Assembly: GCA_022385755.1 (NCBI GenBank)
Contig: MU278352.1
Coordinates: 1,116,001-1,180,000 of the forward strand
DNA from: Trametopsis cervina
Taxonomy: Eukaryota; Basidiomycota; Agaricomycetes; Polyporales; Irpicaceae
Length of the DNA: 64,000 nucleotides
Reading direction: 5' to 3'
Positions 11,591 to 24,050 of this stretch are shown piece by piece (the stretch's first letter is position 1; the number at the start of each line of letters is the position of its first letter). The translations under genes were made by a program, and so were the position numbers. The notes under the pieces are model-generated. The model made no database searches. It worked only from the letters and a program-made list of their open reading frames with translations, and was not told where the DNA came from.

Positions 11591-13121
11591 TATTGAGATG
11601 GATACGGATCACGGCCCCGATGTTCAAGAAAAGGCATGAGCTAGCGGCTTGGATGTCTACGCTGCCTGGGAATAAGCGTTTTCTCTACATGTACTCAGTA
11701 TGTGTCAGCGAAACTTACTTCTCATACTGTTCAGCCAATATCCGAAGCTTTTAAAGGATGTCACCTTGTTGAGTAAGTTCGCGCACAGCTACATAACATA
11801 GATGGGTTTTGCTTTTAGGGTGAATACGTAGCGACGGTCTTCTCGGGCTTGGGCAGTGTGAACAACGCTACGTTGGTGAAGGAAACTCTGCCCAATCCTA
11901 TACTGGACGGGGGAAGTTGGTAGGCAGGAAGATAACAATGACAGAACCGTCGAGGGAGACGATGGGCTTCTGGCACCGTTCTGTGATGGAAGAGGTGGAA
12001 GGCTGTGCTTTCGTGGGTATACAGTACAGTGAGTTTTATATCTCCTCTGGTCGGCAATAATAGTCCGTTTGCTCAACGTATCCCGAGATCACAGGATCGC
12101 AGTCGTAGCTGAGCACTTGGACTCCGAAGAAGAGCTATACTGGGGCCAATACCAAGGCTGGCACTTCTGCCGCTGATTTATGAGGGATGGTGAAGCCAAG
12201 AGCATGCGGAGGTACGTGATATTGTGCTGGAAGCCTGATCCTCCCGGCGGGGCAAATGAATAGAAACTCTCACCAATGAAGTCATGCTCGTCATATCATT
12301 GGGTGCTTGGAATGTTTTGCTATCGCTCCGAGGACGGATACACTCTCGGGAACGCCCAGTCCGCATGTCATGGTGCGCTTTGGGAACAGCATATGCCAAA
12401 TGAAATCTTTGAGGGTAACCCAACGCATCTCGCCGCCCTGATCGATGCGATGTTTGAAACTTTGTTAGAATGCTACTGCGGCATGATGAGTTGTGGGGAC
12501 TACAGTATCCCATCTATCCCGGAAGATGTGCGGAATACCGACGATGTTGCCTTTTTGGGACGAAACAGTTGAAATGGCGGACTACGGCGCTACACGGGAA
12601 TGATGCTCAACGCTCACTGCAGCGCTACTGGCTGGCTACCACATTCATGGGGTCCATAGAGCCGTTGATGCCACCGATGTGCTTCATTATAGGCTACACA
12701 GCGTTAAGGTATGGTGTGCAAACGGTCCGTTTCAGGTCTGGTCCCAGTTCTACGATCCGCGGTGATTATCCACATTAACCTATCGTCATGGCCTCAATGT
12801 CACACTACCACCGCTCTCAGAGTTGCCCCATACAACAATCATGCATCCTCCATTCATCGCTCTTCCTCTTCACACAGTGAGGAGCTCAGAACTGATGTAC
12901 TGTCATTGAGCGGCGCCGACACGCCCCTCAACATAGCCAAGTGAACGAATTCTGTGATCATGTGAGTACTCTGCGCTGCGACCCCATCTATTGGTAAGAA
13001 GCATCTGCCCTGCCAGACCATTACGGAATTATACCGCACAGATGGAATTCACAGCCGCGTACTTATAAAGGTTCTATGCGGCCTCTACGGTGGTTATGGA
13101 CTTCAGCCCACCACTCCCCTC
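11591..13121. other. 1.5-kb region without a confident gene
   Basis: Between SAM37 and the first DUF6534 gene. It contains a possible small two-exon frame (listed separately) and some longer plus-strand frames (12276-12572, 12470-12778) with cysteine- and tryptophan-rich, unfamiliar translations. No frame continues through clean splice sites for long, so decayed gene remnants or exons of an unrecognised gene are both possible. Confidence 0.4.
11938..12176 (+). CDS. Possible small two-exon gene or gene remnant, unknown
   Basis: From an ATG at 11938 the frame reads through GFWHRSVMEEVEGCAFVG, then meets a donor GTGAGT and an acceptor AATAATAG about 40 nt later. The next exon continues in frame as RLLNVSRDHRIAVVAEHLD and GQYQGWHFCR before TGA. 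Both pieces look protein-like and the splice signals are good, but the peptide is short and I recognise no family. It may be the end of a longer gene whose upstream exons (a peptide containing NNATLVKETLPNPILDGGSW at about 11855-11915) I cannot link to it. Confidence 0.25.
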
Positions 13122-15205
13122 ATGGCCAACATACAGGGTGTCAATTTTGAGCTGTTCTGTGGACCGTTTTTGATGTTCATCGCGTTCGCGCTTATGTGAG
13201 TCTTGACGCTTCCAACTCCTCTCCGGACTAAAAATAATCAACAGGCTCTTTGGGGTGTTCTCTGCGCAATGCTATTTTTACTGGTTCGCCTCTGGGAGCA
13301 AGGACTCGCAACGTCTCCGATATTTTGTTCTTACTCTATGGTAGGTCCTTTCCTTTCAAAAATTACCCAGCAGATCACTGACTTGTTTGGATAGGATCCT
13401 GGAAACCATCCACACGGCATTCTGTATGCATGTCATGTACACTTACTTCATCATAAACTTCGGAAATATAGCAGGAGTGCAGCATGTTGTTTGGTACGTC
13501 GAACATCTTATCTGCATTTTGTCTTGCATTTATTGTTTTTAGGAGTGCTGTGGTGAGTAATTGTCTTGCCCCGCTGAAGATAATTGATATTAATCTATAT
13601 CCAGGGCACTATATTGCTCGAAGTGAGTCAGTCGTTACTCTCGCACACTCTTCTGGCCTGAGCGTACCTACTCTAGCTGTTTATTGTGTCATTATCGGAA
13701 GGGTGAGTGAATTCAACTCAGGCGGCGCGTCCCCTCAGGGCTTATCCCCCCGTTTAGCTTCTATATATTACGTATCTATAGGTGTAAGTTAGTGGTTCGA
13801 CTTCGGTTCCAGCTAACTAATGGAGTGAGCTAGTGAGTGGCTCGTTCTTTATGGCTGCGATACCTGTATGTGGAACATCCTTTACTCTCGACCGTCTTGC
13901 TAACCCTTCTGGCAACCAGGCCATTTTCCTCGTTCCACGCGTTGGTAAGTGCCTTGAGCATTTATCACATCTGGTCATTTCTAACAGTAACCGGCCTTAG
14001 TCTTAGGCTTTGGTGAGTTTTACTTGGTGGCTGTCTCGCCTTGCTCGTCTTACCGTCCGCATAGTTGTCTGCGCATATATGTAAGGACACGCCTGCTTCG
14101 TATACTGTCTTATCAGCTTGCTGAATCTTCACACAGTTTCAAATTCGAAACGTGGGATGCATTCCGCGTACATGATGTATCCGAGGTGGGGGAGCCTCGG
14201 CCTAGTCTACAGCGCCATATCTCTCATGCGCATGCACTAGAACCTCATGAATGTTTCACTATCCCTCGCAGCCGCTGCTGATGTTTCGATTACCGCGCTC
14301 ATCACGTATTATCTACGGCGGAGACAAAGCAAGTATGCGCGGTACGTCACCTTCGGATCTCCAATAGAGCGCACAGTTCGGCGGTCTGATGTGCCCCTGC
14401 AGTACGAGACATATCATACAGCGTCTGCAGCGGAATACTGTGAACAATGGCGCCCTCGCTGTGTAAGCCGCTTGTCGCGAAACAAAACAAAATACCACTT
14501 ATCATTCAATGCAGGGTTCTATCCGTTGGTATCCTGGCAGCGGTAAGAAACCTGATATTCTGATTTGAGAGGGCTAATCTCGACGGTGCATGCATGTGTG
14601 TCGATAGCTTCATGGGTCGCCGAAGAGCCTGTTATTTGCAGGCTTGGTTGAAACCAGTAGCAAAGGTGAGATTCGACGGTCTTCTGAGGCGACTTACTCT
14701 AAACCATTGCAGTTTACGCAAACGCTGTGATTGCTACGTGCGTGTCCCAAATACTTGTGAATTTTGGCCGCGCTCACAATGTCGTTGATATCTAATGTCA
14801 TACAGCCTCAACGCAAGGGAATTTATGAGCAAGGGCGCGTTTTCTTCTGTTAGTGGAGATGACTTCAACGCTCTGGAGTTAACTGTCCGCCAGGTATGTG
14901 ACAATCTACCTCATGTTACAGAAACATAACTAAGCTGTGGATTCTGTATCTCAGACAACTGTAACTCATGTTGATGGGCCATATGGACCCGGTCAGATCC
15001 CGGTACTCATGCGTCCGGTGCGTTTAGCCTGTCATGACGGGCGGTCATGGCATGTCTTGACATTCAACATTCCATTCTGTAGTCCCCCGGAAGTAAGACG
15101 CCAGAAAAGCCCACGGACCATGACAGGAAGACCGTTGACATTTCAGTTGCTATGGACAGGACTACTGAATCCTTGAAAGCGGCGAGTCTAGGCGAGGCGG
15201 TGTGA
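13122..15205 (+). CDS. DUF6534 multi-pass membrane protein (copy 1)
   Basis: Members of this Agaricomycete family are multi-helix plasma-membrane-like proteins of unknown role. The first exon reads MANIQGVNFELFCGPFLMF, followed after a short intron by LFGVFSAQCYFYWFASGSKD and then RILETIHTAFCMHVMYTYFI and INFGNIAGVQHVVW. Several very small exons follow (SAV, GTILLE, AVYCVIIGR). The hallmark DUF6534 block is SLSLAAAADVSITALITYYL followed by RRRQSKYAR at about 14256-14341. The C-terminus has LNAREFMSKGAFSSVSGDD, THVDGPYGPGQIPV and a charged tail ending SLGEAV at TGA 15203-15205. Exon order and sequence match the minus-strand copy at 25434-27520 along its length. Middle exon edges are approximate. 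Confidence 0.8.
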
Positions 15206-15497
15206 TGATGGTACTGTTTACGGTTGTATGACTACCAAAGCGAACTCGGGCTACGAGTCGCTATAGTGGAGCTCCTGATACGATGATAGCCTACACTGCA
15301 GGCCATACATTATGAATTTAATCTATGTACATATCTTGACCCGTTCTGTGATGTGATCACTGAGTGTTGAAAGTTCGTACAGCGGAACGATTTCGGAGCG
15401 CCCGCACGAGTGACGTCTGACCTAATTCAAGTCCACTGTACACCTACGCTGACACATTTATCTCGCATTTCCTTCGACTCCTTACATCTCATCTCTT

Positions 15498-16802
15498 ATG
15501 GCTCCAGTACGACTCAGACACCCGAAAGGCGTCACAACTATACAGGTCGATTTCGATAATGGAACGGTGCTGGATCTGCAACAGGAAATCTTTTCCGCGA
15601 CAGAAATTACACCATCTCGACAAGAACGTGAGATCGTCAAGCATTTCCCCCTCGTCTGAAGCATGCTGGAATAACCTTGCTCGTACTAGTGAAAGCTGGG
15701 TATCCGCCCCACAGCCTCACGCTCATTCCAGAACTCCCGGTCGAGAGTCTTGGGCTGCAGCAAGGAGAACAACTGATCGTAACACAGAAGGCGGAAGCTG
15801 CCCTTCGACCAACGGCAGCGCCATTATCTGCACCACTTGCTAGCCCTGCTGCGCCTATGACCAGCCTCATGGCCTCGCAAGTTCGCGAGTCAGTTACGCC
15901 GTCGCCGTCTGCTGGTGGGCCCGATTATGTTGAGACAGATGGTGGATACTTGGTGCATCGCGTACGTGTTCTGAACCCGTATCTCAACCTACTCTGCTAA
16001 CGAGCAGAACGACTGTGTTAGGTGGTACCTGACGATAACTCATGTCTGTTCTCGTCTATCGCTCTCGTGTTCGAGCAGAACATCGGGAAGGCTTCCGAGA
16101 TTAGAAAAAGTGAGTGCATCACTTGCACTGTCTGTGAGCTTCGGCTAAAGGCGTACATAGTCGTTGCAGATGAAATTCGAAAGGACCCAGAAACATGGTC
16201 GGATGTCATATTAGGGTGCGTGCGACCGTTCAATCCATCAACATGCTGTATCTCATGGGAATCGAAAATTATGCGTCATAGACATCCACGCGACGAATAT
16301 ATCAGTACAATATTGAAGCCGTCATCTTGGGGAGGCGCCATCGAGCTTTCAATTCTCGCAAAACACTATTCCACCGAAATCGCCTCCGTTGATGTTGAGA
16401 CGGGACGCATAGACACATTTAGTCCTCCGGCCGAGACAGATGGCGGTAATCGCGGCATCTTGATTTACTCCGGCATACACTACGATGCTGCTACCATCGC
16501 ACCTATATTGGATGCCCCCGATGATTTCCATCAAACCCTCATGCCCAGATTAAAAGAGGGAGACGATGATCCAGTATTATCAGCGGCAAAGAAGTTGGCA
16601 GACAAGTTGCGAGCGAAGAAAGCATTTACGAATACCGCAACCTTCGATCTACGTTGTCAGGTGAGCATGATGGCCATCTATCTTATGTTTATACTCAACT
16701 GAGGGATCGTGCGTGAAGATATGTCAGAAGGGGCTCAAAGGAGAGAAAGAAGCACGTGCTCATGCGAGTGAGACCGGTCATGTAGAGTTTGGGGAATATT
16801 GA
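15498..16802 (+). CDS. OTU1: OTU1/YOD1-type deubiquitinase
   Basis: OTU1 is a cysteine protease that removes ubiquitin and works with Cdc48/p97 in ER-associated degradation and related pathways. The N-terminal UBX-like domain starts MAPVRLRHPKGVTTIQVDF and continues, after a short intron, AGYPPHSLTLIPELPVESLG. The OTU domain has the catalytic loop VVPDDNSCLFSSIALVFEQN, with Asp and Cys in the DDNSC motif. Next come DEIRKDPETWSDVILG, WGGAIELSILAKHYSTEIAS and the C-terminal catalytic region GILIYSGIHYDA, containing His. After another intron a C2H2 zinc finger closes the protein (CQICQKGLKGEKEARAHASE followed by TGH), ending VEFGEY. Domain order UBX-like, OTU, C2H2 is exactly that of Otu1. Five short introns are visible. 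Confidence 0.94.
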
Positions 16803-17007
16803 TGATTATCTTAATGGCAATCGCATGCTACACGGCTCCTCGAGGCTGTTAGCGGGAGATGTCTTTGTAGAGGAGGACCGATCACGGCACGTTCGCGATG
16901 GAAGTGGCGCTCGATCGCTGGTTTGCAGGACACGAGCTACTAGTGAGTCGCGGCTGCGATATTGGTTCACCACTGAACTTCGTGCTACATATGGGTAGAC
17001 CTAAGCT

Positions 17008-18368
17008 ATGCGTTCTAGGTCTCTTTATGTGTGGCTCGCTCTGGGTCTCTTTATGTGTGGTTCGCATATCATGTCGCCACTGCGAAAAAGTCTTGAGCTT
17101 TTCTCGCTATCCAATGCACTGAGCCATTGTTCTCGTTTACATATAACTGTGCTACCGCGCGTACCACTCACGGCTCAGAAACCCAAAGCCCACCGCCTGT
17201 GCTCAACTCGCTGAATTCTCTACCTGATCCCTACTTCCAGTGGCTCATGGCTTCCCTGCCAGAGACCATTGTTTTCCTGCAGCAACAACGCTATACTACA
17301 TTTTCCAGTCTCTTGGCCTCCATGGTTGATCCCGAGTTCACGCAGCTATTCGACGGACAACCGCTAGCCATCTTTGTTCCCACCGATGAAGCCTGTAAGT
17401 TGTCCCGTTTCTCCTCATACCAACGCCTCTCATTGTTATACAGTCCGGTTCACCGCGGAAAGCAACGCTCGCGGGTATTCATTCGACGTAGGTAATTCCG
17501 ACTTGATGGAGAATATTCTGGAATATCACACCGCACCTGGTTTTCGGTATCAACCTGGGACAGTTGATATGCATACACTGGTGACCACGGCCCTACCCTC
17601 TGGTGTAGGCCCATTTCAGGCCCCGCAAAAGATAATTTTGAATTGTACGGCAAACGCGACGAATCCCGCCGTCATCCAAATCCTAAACCAGAACATCAGA
17701 CCAGACGTCATCTACAACGATACCATAACTCTGGGTAGCACCACCTTCTATATCATAGATGCTGTGCTCGGATTCCCGAGGGATTACAACTGGGAAGTGC
17801 AGCACACGCAAGTGTTAAGACAATGGCAGGCATTGGAAGTGGCGTCGGGTGGTATTGACCTAGAGCTACAGTCGTCCATCGGAGTAACAGTTTTTGCGCC
17901 CTCAGACGATGCCTGGGCGATATCGAAGTTTGTGAACGAGACGCGACCACAAGATCTACTGAGGATTTATAGCAACCATGTGAGTCGCACAGTTCACCCC
18001 TCTCAGCGGATGCATTTATCGAAACATCTTGTGTTCACCACAGGTCATCTTCAATTCCACGATCTGGTCCCAGGACTTTACTACCGGAGTGCACACGTCC
18101 GCTTCGGGACTCAACTATTCATTTACGCTCACCTCAAGTGGGCAATACATTGTCTATCTGAATGGCACCTCGGCAAATATCACTTCCTCGGACATCTTGA
18201 CGGATAACGGTGTTATACATCTGCTGGATGCACCTCTTTGGAAGTCATCTTTCGGTACGGAGATCAGTACTGGGACACCATCAGCTCCTCAACCGTAGGT
18301 TCCATACCTGTCTCTGGCACACCACACGCTGATATTGTAGGTATTCTCAAGTGCACCTACCTCCTCAT
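17008..18368 (+). pseudogene. Fasciclin (FAS1) domain protein, 5' part, interrupted by a transposon
   Basis: FAS1 domains are extracellular adhesion modules. The exon at 17008 would encode a signal peptide (MRSRSLYVWLALGLFMC); the next exon, about 120 nt later, starts ETQSPPPVLNS. The first FAS1 domain shows DGQPLAIFVPTDEA, the second ALEVASGGIDLE and VTVFAPSDDAWAISKF, then YSNHVIFNSTIW and DILTDNGVIHLLDAPLW, the typical FAS1 end motif. Several N-x-S/T sites occur. After SAPQP an intron begins at about 18295. The reading frame then runs into the left end of the mobile element at 18369 and would stop at TGA 18450-18452 inside it. The membrane anchor and tail lie beyond the element (24431-25133), so the gene is probably disrupted in this assembly. 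The signal-peptide exon is less certain than the FAS1 domains. Confidence 0.8.
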
Positions 18369-18404
18369 CAGGAAAAACGGGCATCGCATATTTGGGGCAA
18401 ATCT
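18369..18404 (+). repeat. Left terminal inverted repeat of the Plavaka element
   Basis: Starts CAGGAAAAACGGGC. It matches the inverted right end with a few substitutions over about 36 bp and is preceded by AT. Confidence 0.78.
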
Positions 18405-18460
18405 GCATACGTAGCGCTTATCCTTGCAAATGGTGCATTTCGCGGCATCTGATTTGCACG

Positions 18461-19405
18461 NNNNNNNNNNNNNNNNNNNNNNNNNNNNNNNNNNNNNNNN
18501 NNNNNNNNNNNNNNNNNNNNNNNNNNNNNNNNNNNNNNNNNNNNNNNNNNNNNNNNNNNNNNNNNNNNNNNNNNNNNNNNNNNNNNNNNNNNNNNNNNNN
18601 NNNNNNNNNNNNNNNNNNNNNNNNNNNNNNNNNNNNNNNNNNNNNNNNNNNNNNNNNNNNNNNNNNNNNNNNNNNNNNNNNNNNNNNNNNNNNNNNNNNN
18701 NNNNNNNNNNNNNNNNNNNNNNNNNNNNNNNNNNNNNNNNNNNNNNNNNNNNNNNNNNNNNNNNNNNNNNNNNNNNNNNNNNNNNNNNNNNNNNNNNNNN
18801 NNNNNNNNNNNNNNNNNNNNNNNNNNNNNNNNNNNNNNNNNNNNNNNNNNNNNNNNNNNNNNNNNNNNNNNNNNNNNNNNNNNNNNNNNNNNNNNNNNNN
18901 NNNNNNNNNNNNNNNNNNNNNNNNNNNNNNNNNNNNNNNNNNNNNNNNNNNNNNNNNNNNNNNNNNNNNNNNNNNNNNNNNNNNNNNNNNNNNNNNNNNN
19001 NNNNNNNNNNNNNNNNNNNNNNNNNNNNNNNNNNNNNNNNNNNNNNNNNNNNNNNNNNNNNNNNNNNNNNNNNNNNNNNNNNNNNNNNNNNNNNNNNNNN
19101 NNNNNNNNNNNNNNNNNNNNNNNNNNNNNNNNNNNNNNNNNNNNNNNNNNNNNNNNNNNNNNNNNNNNNNNNNNNNNNNNNNNNNNNNNNNNNNNNNNNN
19201 NNNNNNNNNNNNNNNNNNNNNNNNNNNNNNNNNNNNNNNNNNNNNNNNNNNNNNNNNNNNNNNNNNNNNNNNNNNNNNNNNNNNNNNNNNNNNNNNNNNN
19301 NNNNNNNNNNNNNNNNNNNNNNNNNNNNNNNNNNNNNNNNNNNNNNNNNNNNNNNNNNNNNNNNNNNNNNNNNNNNNNNNNNNNNNNNNNNNNNNNNNNN
19401 NNNNN
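18461..19405. other. Assembly gap (945 N)
   Basis: All bases are N. From context the gap hides the C-terminal part of the transposase gene and the left subterminal region of the element. The size may be an estimate. Confidence 1.
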
Positions 19406-21707
19406 GGAACTCATCTTTGTGATTTGTTGCCTTATACGCATCCTTGGCAAGGTCGATATGTAGTCGTTCTGTGCTTTCCGTGTTGTAGTTGTCCGTTGTT
19501 CCAAACAATTCGATGTAAAGCCGATAATGGCCTGGGTTGTGCGCTTTTGGGAAATTCTGGTTGATGTCACCGAAACCGACCTTATTCTCATGCCAGGAAG
19601 TCCACGCTTGATCGAGCGCATTCAAGGTTTCCGTGCTGTGAACTGGGTAGCGGGCTAGATAGAGGAAATCGAGTAGAGCGCGAGTAGCCTTCACAATGCG
19701 TACTGGTGATTCGCCACCTGGAAGTCGGAGGTCGACAATAAGCCCAAGTAGGACTCTACAAATGTCAGCGTGTTCCGCGCCTGAGACACGTTGAAGACCT
19801 GTGATGCCCTTATGGAAGAGACGAATTCCAGAAGAAAGGGGCATCTGCCGACACCGAGCATCAATCTCCACAGTGCCATAGATATGCTTCAACCACTTCA
19901 CGAGGTGTTTGACGAGCCCTTGGTAGAGCTGATGAAGGACGTCTGGTGTGATAGACCGGTAGATATTCACATAGGGTAGGTCTTCCCAAAACGGGTGTTG
20001 AACCGCTTTGATCTTGACCTCCTTGCACGCGGCTGCAAACTCCTCTAATCCAACCTCGATCATCCGCAATGCATCCAAGATAGGTTCAACATCTCGCGGA
20101 GGGAACACTTCGCCAGTATGAAGCTCGGAAGAGGGGATGGGACAAGTTGGACATTCACCCATTTTCGTCAATGTTACAAGGACCTGCTCGGGATAGTCGC
20201 CAACGTAATTTGAGAAAATTGGATGGCAGCGCCGGACGATACCATCTCCACTGGCAAGGTAAATACCTTCGATCCCAGCCTGTGTCAAAGGAGCTACTAC
20301 TCGTTTCAAACAGGCATGGAAGACGTTTGCGATAACACGACGACGCTGGGTTGCACTTTCAATGTGATCAAAACGGGTAGTTGGAAGATATCCGACTAGA
20401 ATTTGACTGTGGCGCGATGGCTTTCGACGAATACTTTTGGGTAAGTTCCCAATTGTCATGTATATAGGATATGCGCTCTTGTTCCCAAATAATGTGAGCT
20501 GCGTCTTGTCTGATGACAGGATTACCGGAATGATGGTGCCTCCGGGTTTATCTCTTTCAAGTGCGGCCTTCAGGTATGTTACGTCAGATCATTACTTTCA
20601 ACTTATCTGATCAAAGGCCACGTACTTGTGTCTTCCACCACCATTTCCCTGTGTTCATCTCGTCATACACTCGAACAGTGCGATCAGGATCAGCGTAGTG
20701 GCGTTCGGGCAGAAAAACAAGGTGAGCAGCGAACTCAGGATCGCCGTATAGGGCTCGAATGCACTGGAGAATATCTCGATGATAGAAATCGAATGCGGAG
20801 TCACCCACGACCACCTCTTCACGTTGAAAAGACGGCTTCGTTGATGGTAATCCATCAATTAACTTATTCAATTCACGAGAGTTCCTATAGGAAAGATCGA
20901 GCCTGTCTTGCATCTAGTTATGATGGTGAGTTCGATATCGGTTCATATCATGATTTTGAACATACGCCATCAATTCCCAGCAGGTCTGTGAAGGCTGTCT
21001 GCCCTATACCTCGGAGTTTCGCCCACTTTGCCATCTCCCACTCGAACTTTGATTTGAATGGTGAGTACGGATTGTCTTCATCGTCTAATCCCTTTAAACC
21101 AGCCTTGTATGCAGTAGTTGCACTGGTAGCAACTCGATCGTTGGCAGACATACCAGCACTACCAGATGGAAACTGCTCGATGGTGATCTGTTGCCGCAAG
21201 CGTTGGTTCTGTTGTTGGTGCATTGCATGTTGTACGTCTCCTTTGTCTTCTTCTTCCATCGCAGCTGGCTGACCCCCTTCGTCCTCTTCAATCTCTTGCT
21301 CCCAGTCATCATCTAAGTAGCCGTCTATATGGATATCGTGTTCATCCTCCGAGCTGATATTGCTGACCAAGTCCAGATCTCCCATGTTAAGGTCTTCCTC
21401 TGTCTCCAGGTCGTTCTCGGGGTGGTGGCTGTCGCGTGATGGCGTGGGCGGTGTTGGTGGTGCCGGGGCGGTCAGCATACTCTTTCCTGGAGTCAAAGTA
21501 AGTCACAGTGACTCGCCAATATCGTGTTATCATACCTAATGGTTGTGGTGCAGTTTCAGGAACGTATGTGTCGCGCTGGTCGCAAAGTACGACACACTCT
21601 GGCCTTCGCGTTGAAGACAGATGTGCGTTGTAGAACTGCGACTGGAACTGTTGTGCACATCCAGGACAAATGATAGTATGAGGCTTAGGGTCTATTCTGC
21701 GAGCCAT
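19406..21707 (-). CDS. Plavaka-family transposase (C-terminus lost in assembly gap)
   Basis: Plavaka transposases are DDE-type enzymes of basidiomycete DNA transposons. The start MARRIDPKPHTIICPGC introduces a C2H2-like finger (CPGC, then H and C) typical of these proteins. An acidic spacer follows (DDWEQEIEEDEGG), then FEWEMAKWAKLRGIGQTAF and, after an intron, LNKLIDGLPSTKPSFQREEV. The core follows: DSAFDFYHRDILQCIRALYG, YDEMNTGKWWWKTQ, DKPGGTIIPVILSSDKTQLT, RKPSRHSQILVGYLPTTRF, HPIFSNYVGDYPEQVLVTL, PFWEDLPYVNIYRSITPDVL and HQLYQGLVKHLVKWLK. The acidic residues in the SSDKTQLT and DYPEQ blocks are candidates for the catalytic set, by analogy. The frame is intact up to the gap; the stop must lie in the gap. 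Confidence 0.88.
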
Positions 21708-21907
21708 TGAAGGTGTTGAACAGTAAGGACTATACCCAAGGTTACACGACATATGCTGACGATTTTTGATCCGCATTGAAATTCGTTGCCAGCAGACAAC
21801 CGGACTCTCTGGTTGAAATTCCGCCCCATCACACATATATAAGTCGCACTTGTTTGTAAGCTACTACCTTTTCTGTTGCGCTCGTATTTCTCTGACTTAC
21901 TCTATTC
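21708..21907. promoter_or_regulatory. Divergent promoter within the transposon
   Basis: Two hundred bp separate the transposase start (minus) and the DUF6532 start (plus). A TATATAAG box at 21836-21843 lies about 65 bp upstream of the plus-strand ATG. No TATA is evident for the minus gene. Confidence 0.5.
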
Positions 21908-24050
21908 ATGGCTCGTCGAAAGCAAACTGCAGGTTCTCGTCAAGATAATAGCACTCGCCGTACCACAAGATCAACCGCAGCTCAACCTGCCGTACCAGGT
22001 AAGTACTTATATTGACCGTCGTCGCAGCTTCATGACAACCAGCTACCACGACAGCTCAACCCGTTGTTCAGTCAAAAACAACGTCTGTAAACAAAAAACG
22101 ACAACGCGCCGACACCGTTGTCATTGATACCGCAAGCCATGTCACAACGCAGGCAGATCCAGCACACAAGAAACGCCAGCGCAGCAACACCGCAGTAGTC
22201 AATGATTCGTCATCCAAGCCACGGAATGCAAAACCTAAAAGCAAGGCAAGACGTGGTGTACAAGAAGCAATAGTCATTCCACCGGCACCCAGCTTCGACA
22301 CAGATAGCGAGAACGACATGCGTTCTATTAAAAGTAAGTCCCGCATCATCCAGTGTATTACGTTGTTGCCTCATTTTCGTGTGTATAGATACTACACTAC
22401 CATCACATCACTTGAACAGGGAGAAGTCAAGTGATAGTAATGATTCAACCTCGTCGCAGTCACCAGAACTAAGTGACGCGGCTATCGACTCAGACGACTC
22501 ACTGGTTCAGAATGCCACTCAGACTTCAAGCACACCTGGGAAGAAGCGAACCAGCAAGCTTGCGACACGTCTTGCAAATGAGGTAAGCTATGACGTGGCT
22601 CACTCTTTCGATATAATGACTGTATCTATTACCAGGCTCCGCATTTTGCTTCGACTATCAACGCCACTCAATCTTCGCTGTCACGAAACCAATCTCAACA
22701 AGACCGTGCAGCATTAGGGGTTGTGGCACTTCCAGAAGTGACAGCCATCAGTGTCGGTACAAGAGACATGAACTTGGAGCACGATATCGGCGAAGACACA
22801 GTCATGGTCAGTACGGTTCTCTGCCAAATTCTCGCGACATCTGATCATACTCTTTTCAGACCGCAGATGAATCTCTTCCAACAACGACTGCTTCCACGCC
22901 TATCCCCATTGAGTCTGTCGTCCCGTTAACACCGCGTTCACATGTGCCGCAGGGTGCTAACCTTGATATTGACTTTGTTCCGCGACGTGGCGGAGGTCAT
23001 GCAAATCTTAAAGATCAACCTGACCGTCTACGTACCATATGTACTGATGCATTTGAAGATGTCTTCCAGCATTTTTGTACGACATCGGCTTATGAAGGTT
23101 CACACACCAACCATCATAATTGGGTACGGAACAGGCTCATCGTCACCGCTGCAATCCGCGATGATGATGAGATTCGTGGGCGATTGACTAATGATGACGT
23201 ATATGCCCGGAATGTCTCATCTTTGGTTCGTTTTGTCTAGCGATTCCCCATTGATCGAACTGATTAACCATTGATAGATCCTCAACCGTGTTCAGGGGTG
23301 GCGTTCAAAAGTATTCACGGGCGCGATCTCAAAGATTAACTCTGCATATAAACTCGACGGGTTCACGGATGTTGCTGAACGCAAGGCAACTATCGACAAG
23401 CTACTAACTTGGGACAAAAGCTATACCTATACCTTCCCATTTGATTCGGTAGGGTGCATGTTCTCCTTATATGCGACCATTTGCTTATCCTTCTCAACAG
23501 CCTGAGACTCGACGACCGGTCAAGTCTAAACCTTATATACTTTCGATCTTCACAGATATTCTTAGTCCGCTATTCAAGATGGCATCCGCTGCCCAGGTTC
23601 ACATGGAATTCAAGTGCTCCGACGACAACGAACTCGAATTACCAATCGCGATTCTGGCATTATCCGCTACCATGGTCAGTCGAGTTGGCGCCACCTTCTG
23701 ATTATGCTAATACGGCGTTATAGGTGTATGCCGCTTTGGATTATGATCGACGGGGATGGCTCAACGGAACCAAGAGACGGCCCGCATTCAATTCGGATGT
23801 GTATCACGAAGTATACACGTACAATGTGCAGCAGCTCGAGAGCATGCGAACCAAGCCTTTGACGAAAACCGCATGTCATGCTCTACTCCAGCGCCTGCTA
23901 CAGCAGCTTGTGTGAGTGGTCAAGTAATCCGGAAGTTCGAGCTGCTCTGATCCCAATAATAGCCCTAGTATCAAACAGGAAGATGAGAACAAGGCCCCGC
24001 AGCCTGCTCCGGAAATTGAAGTTGATATTATTGAAATTGACCTGGACTAG
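21908..24050 (+). CDS. DUF6532-domain protein carried by the transposon
   Basis: The start MARRKQTAGSRQDNSTRRTT opens a long basic, Ser/Thr-rich and probably disordered N-terminal region with NLS-like clusters (KKRQRAD, KKRQRSN). The conserved C-terminal half has DRLRTICTDAFEDVFQHF, HHNWVRNRLIVTAAIRDDDE, WDKSYTYTFPFDS, KPYILSIFTDILSPLFK, LELPIAILALSATM, then after an intron VYAALDYDRRGWLNGTK, FNSDVYHEVYTYNVQQLE and an acidic end EVDIIEIDLD. This is the layout of DUF6532, a domain of unknown function frequent in Agaricomycetes. The frame is intact across eight or nine short introns. Its position inside the element, divergent from the transposase, suggests an accessory role (DNA binding or regulation), which is inference. 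Confidence 0.82.

Noticed and set aside
18392..19564. Long frames through 18.4-19.6 kb
   Set aside because: Most of their length is the N run, so openness there has no meaning.
22723..23862. Several alternative plus-strand frames inside the DUF6532 gene
   Set aside because: They are read-throughs of its short introns; the spliced frame with conserved blocks explains them.
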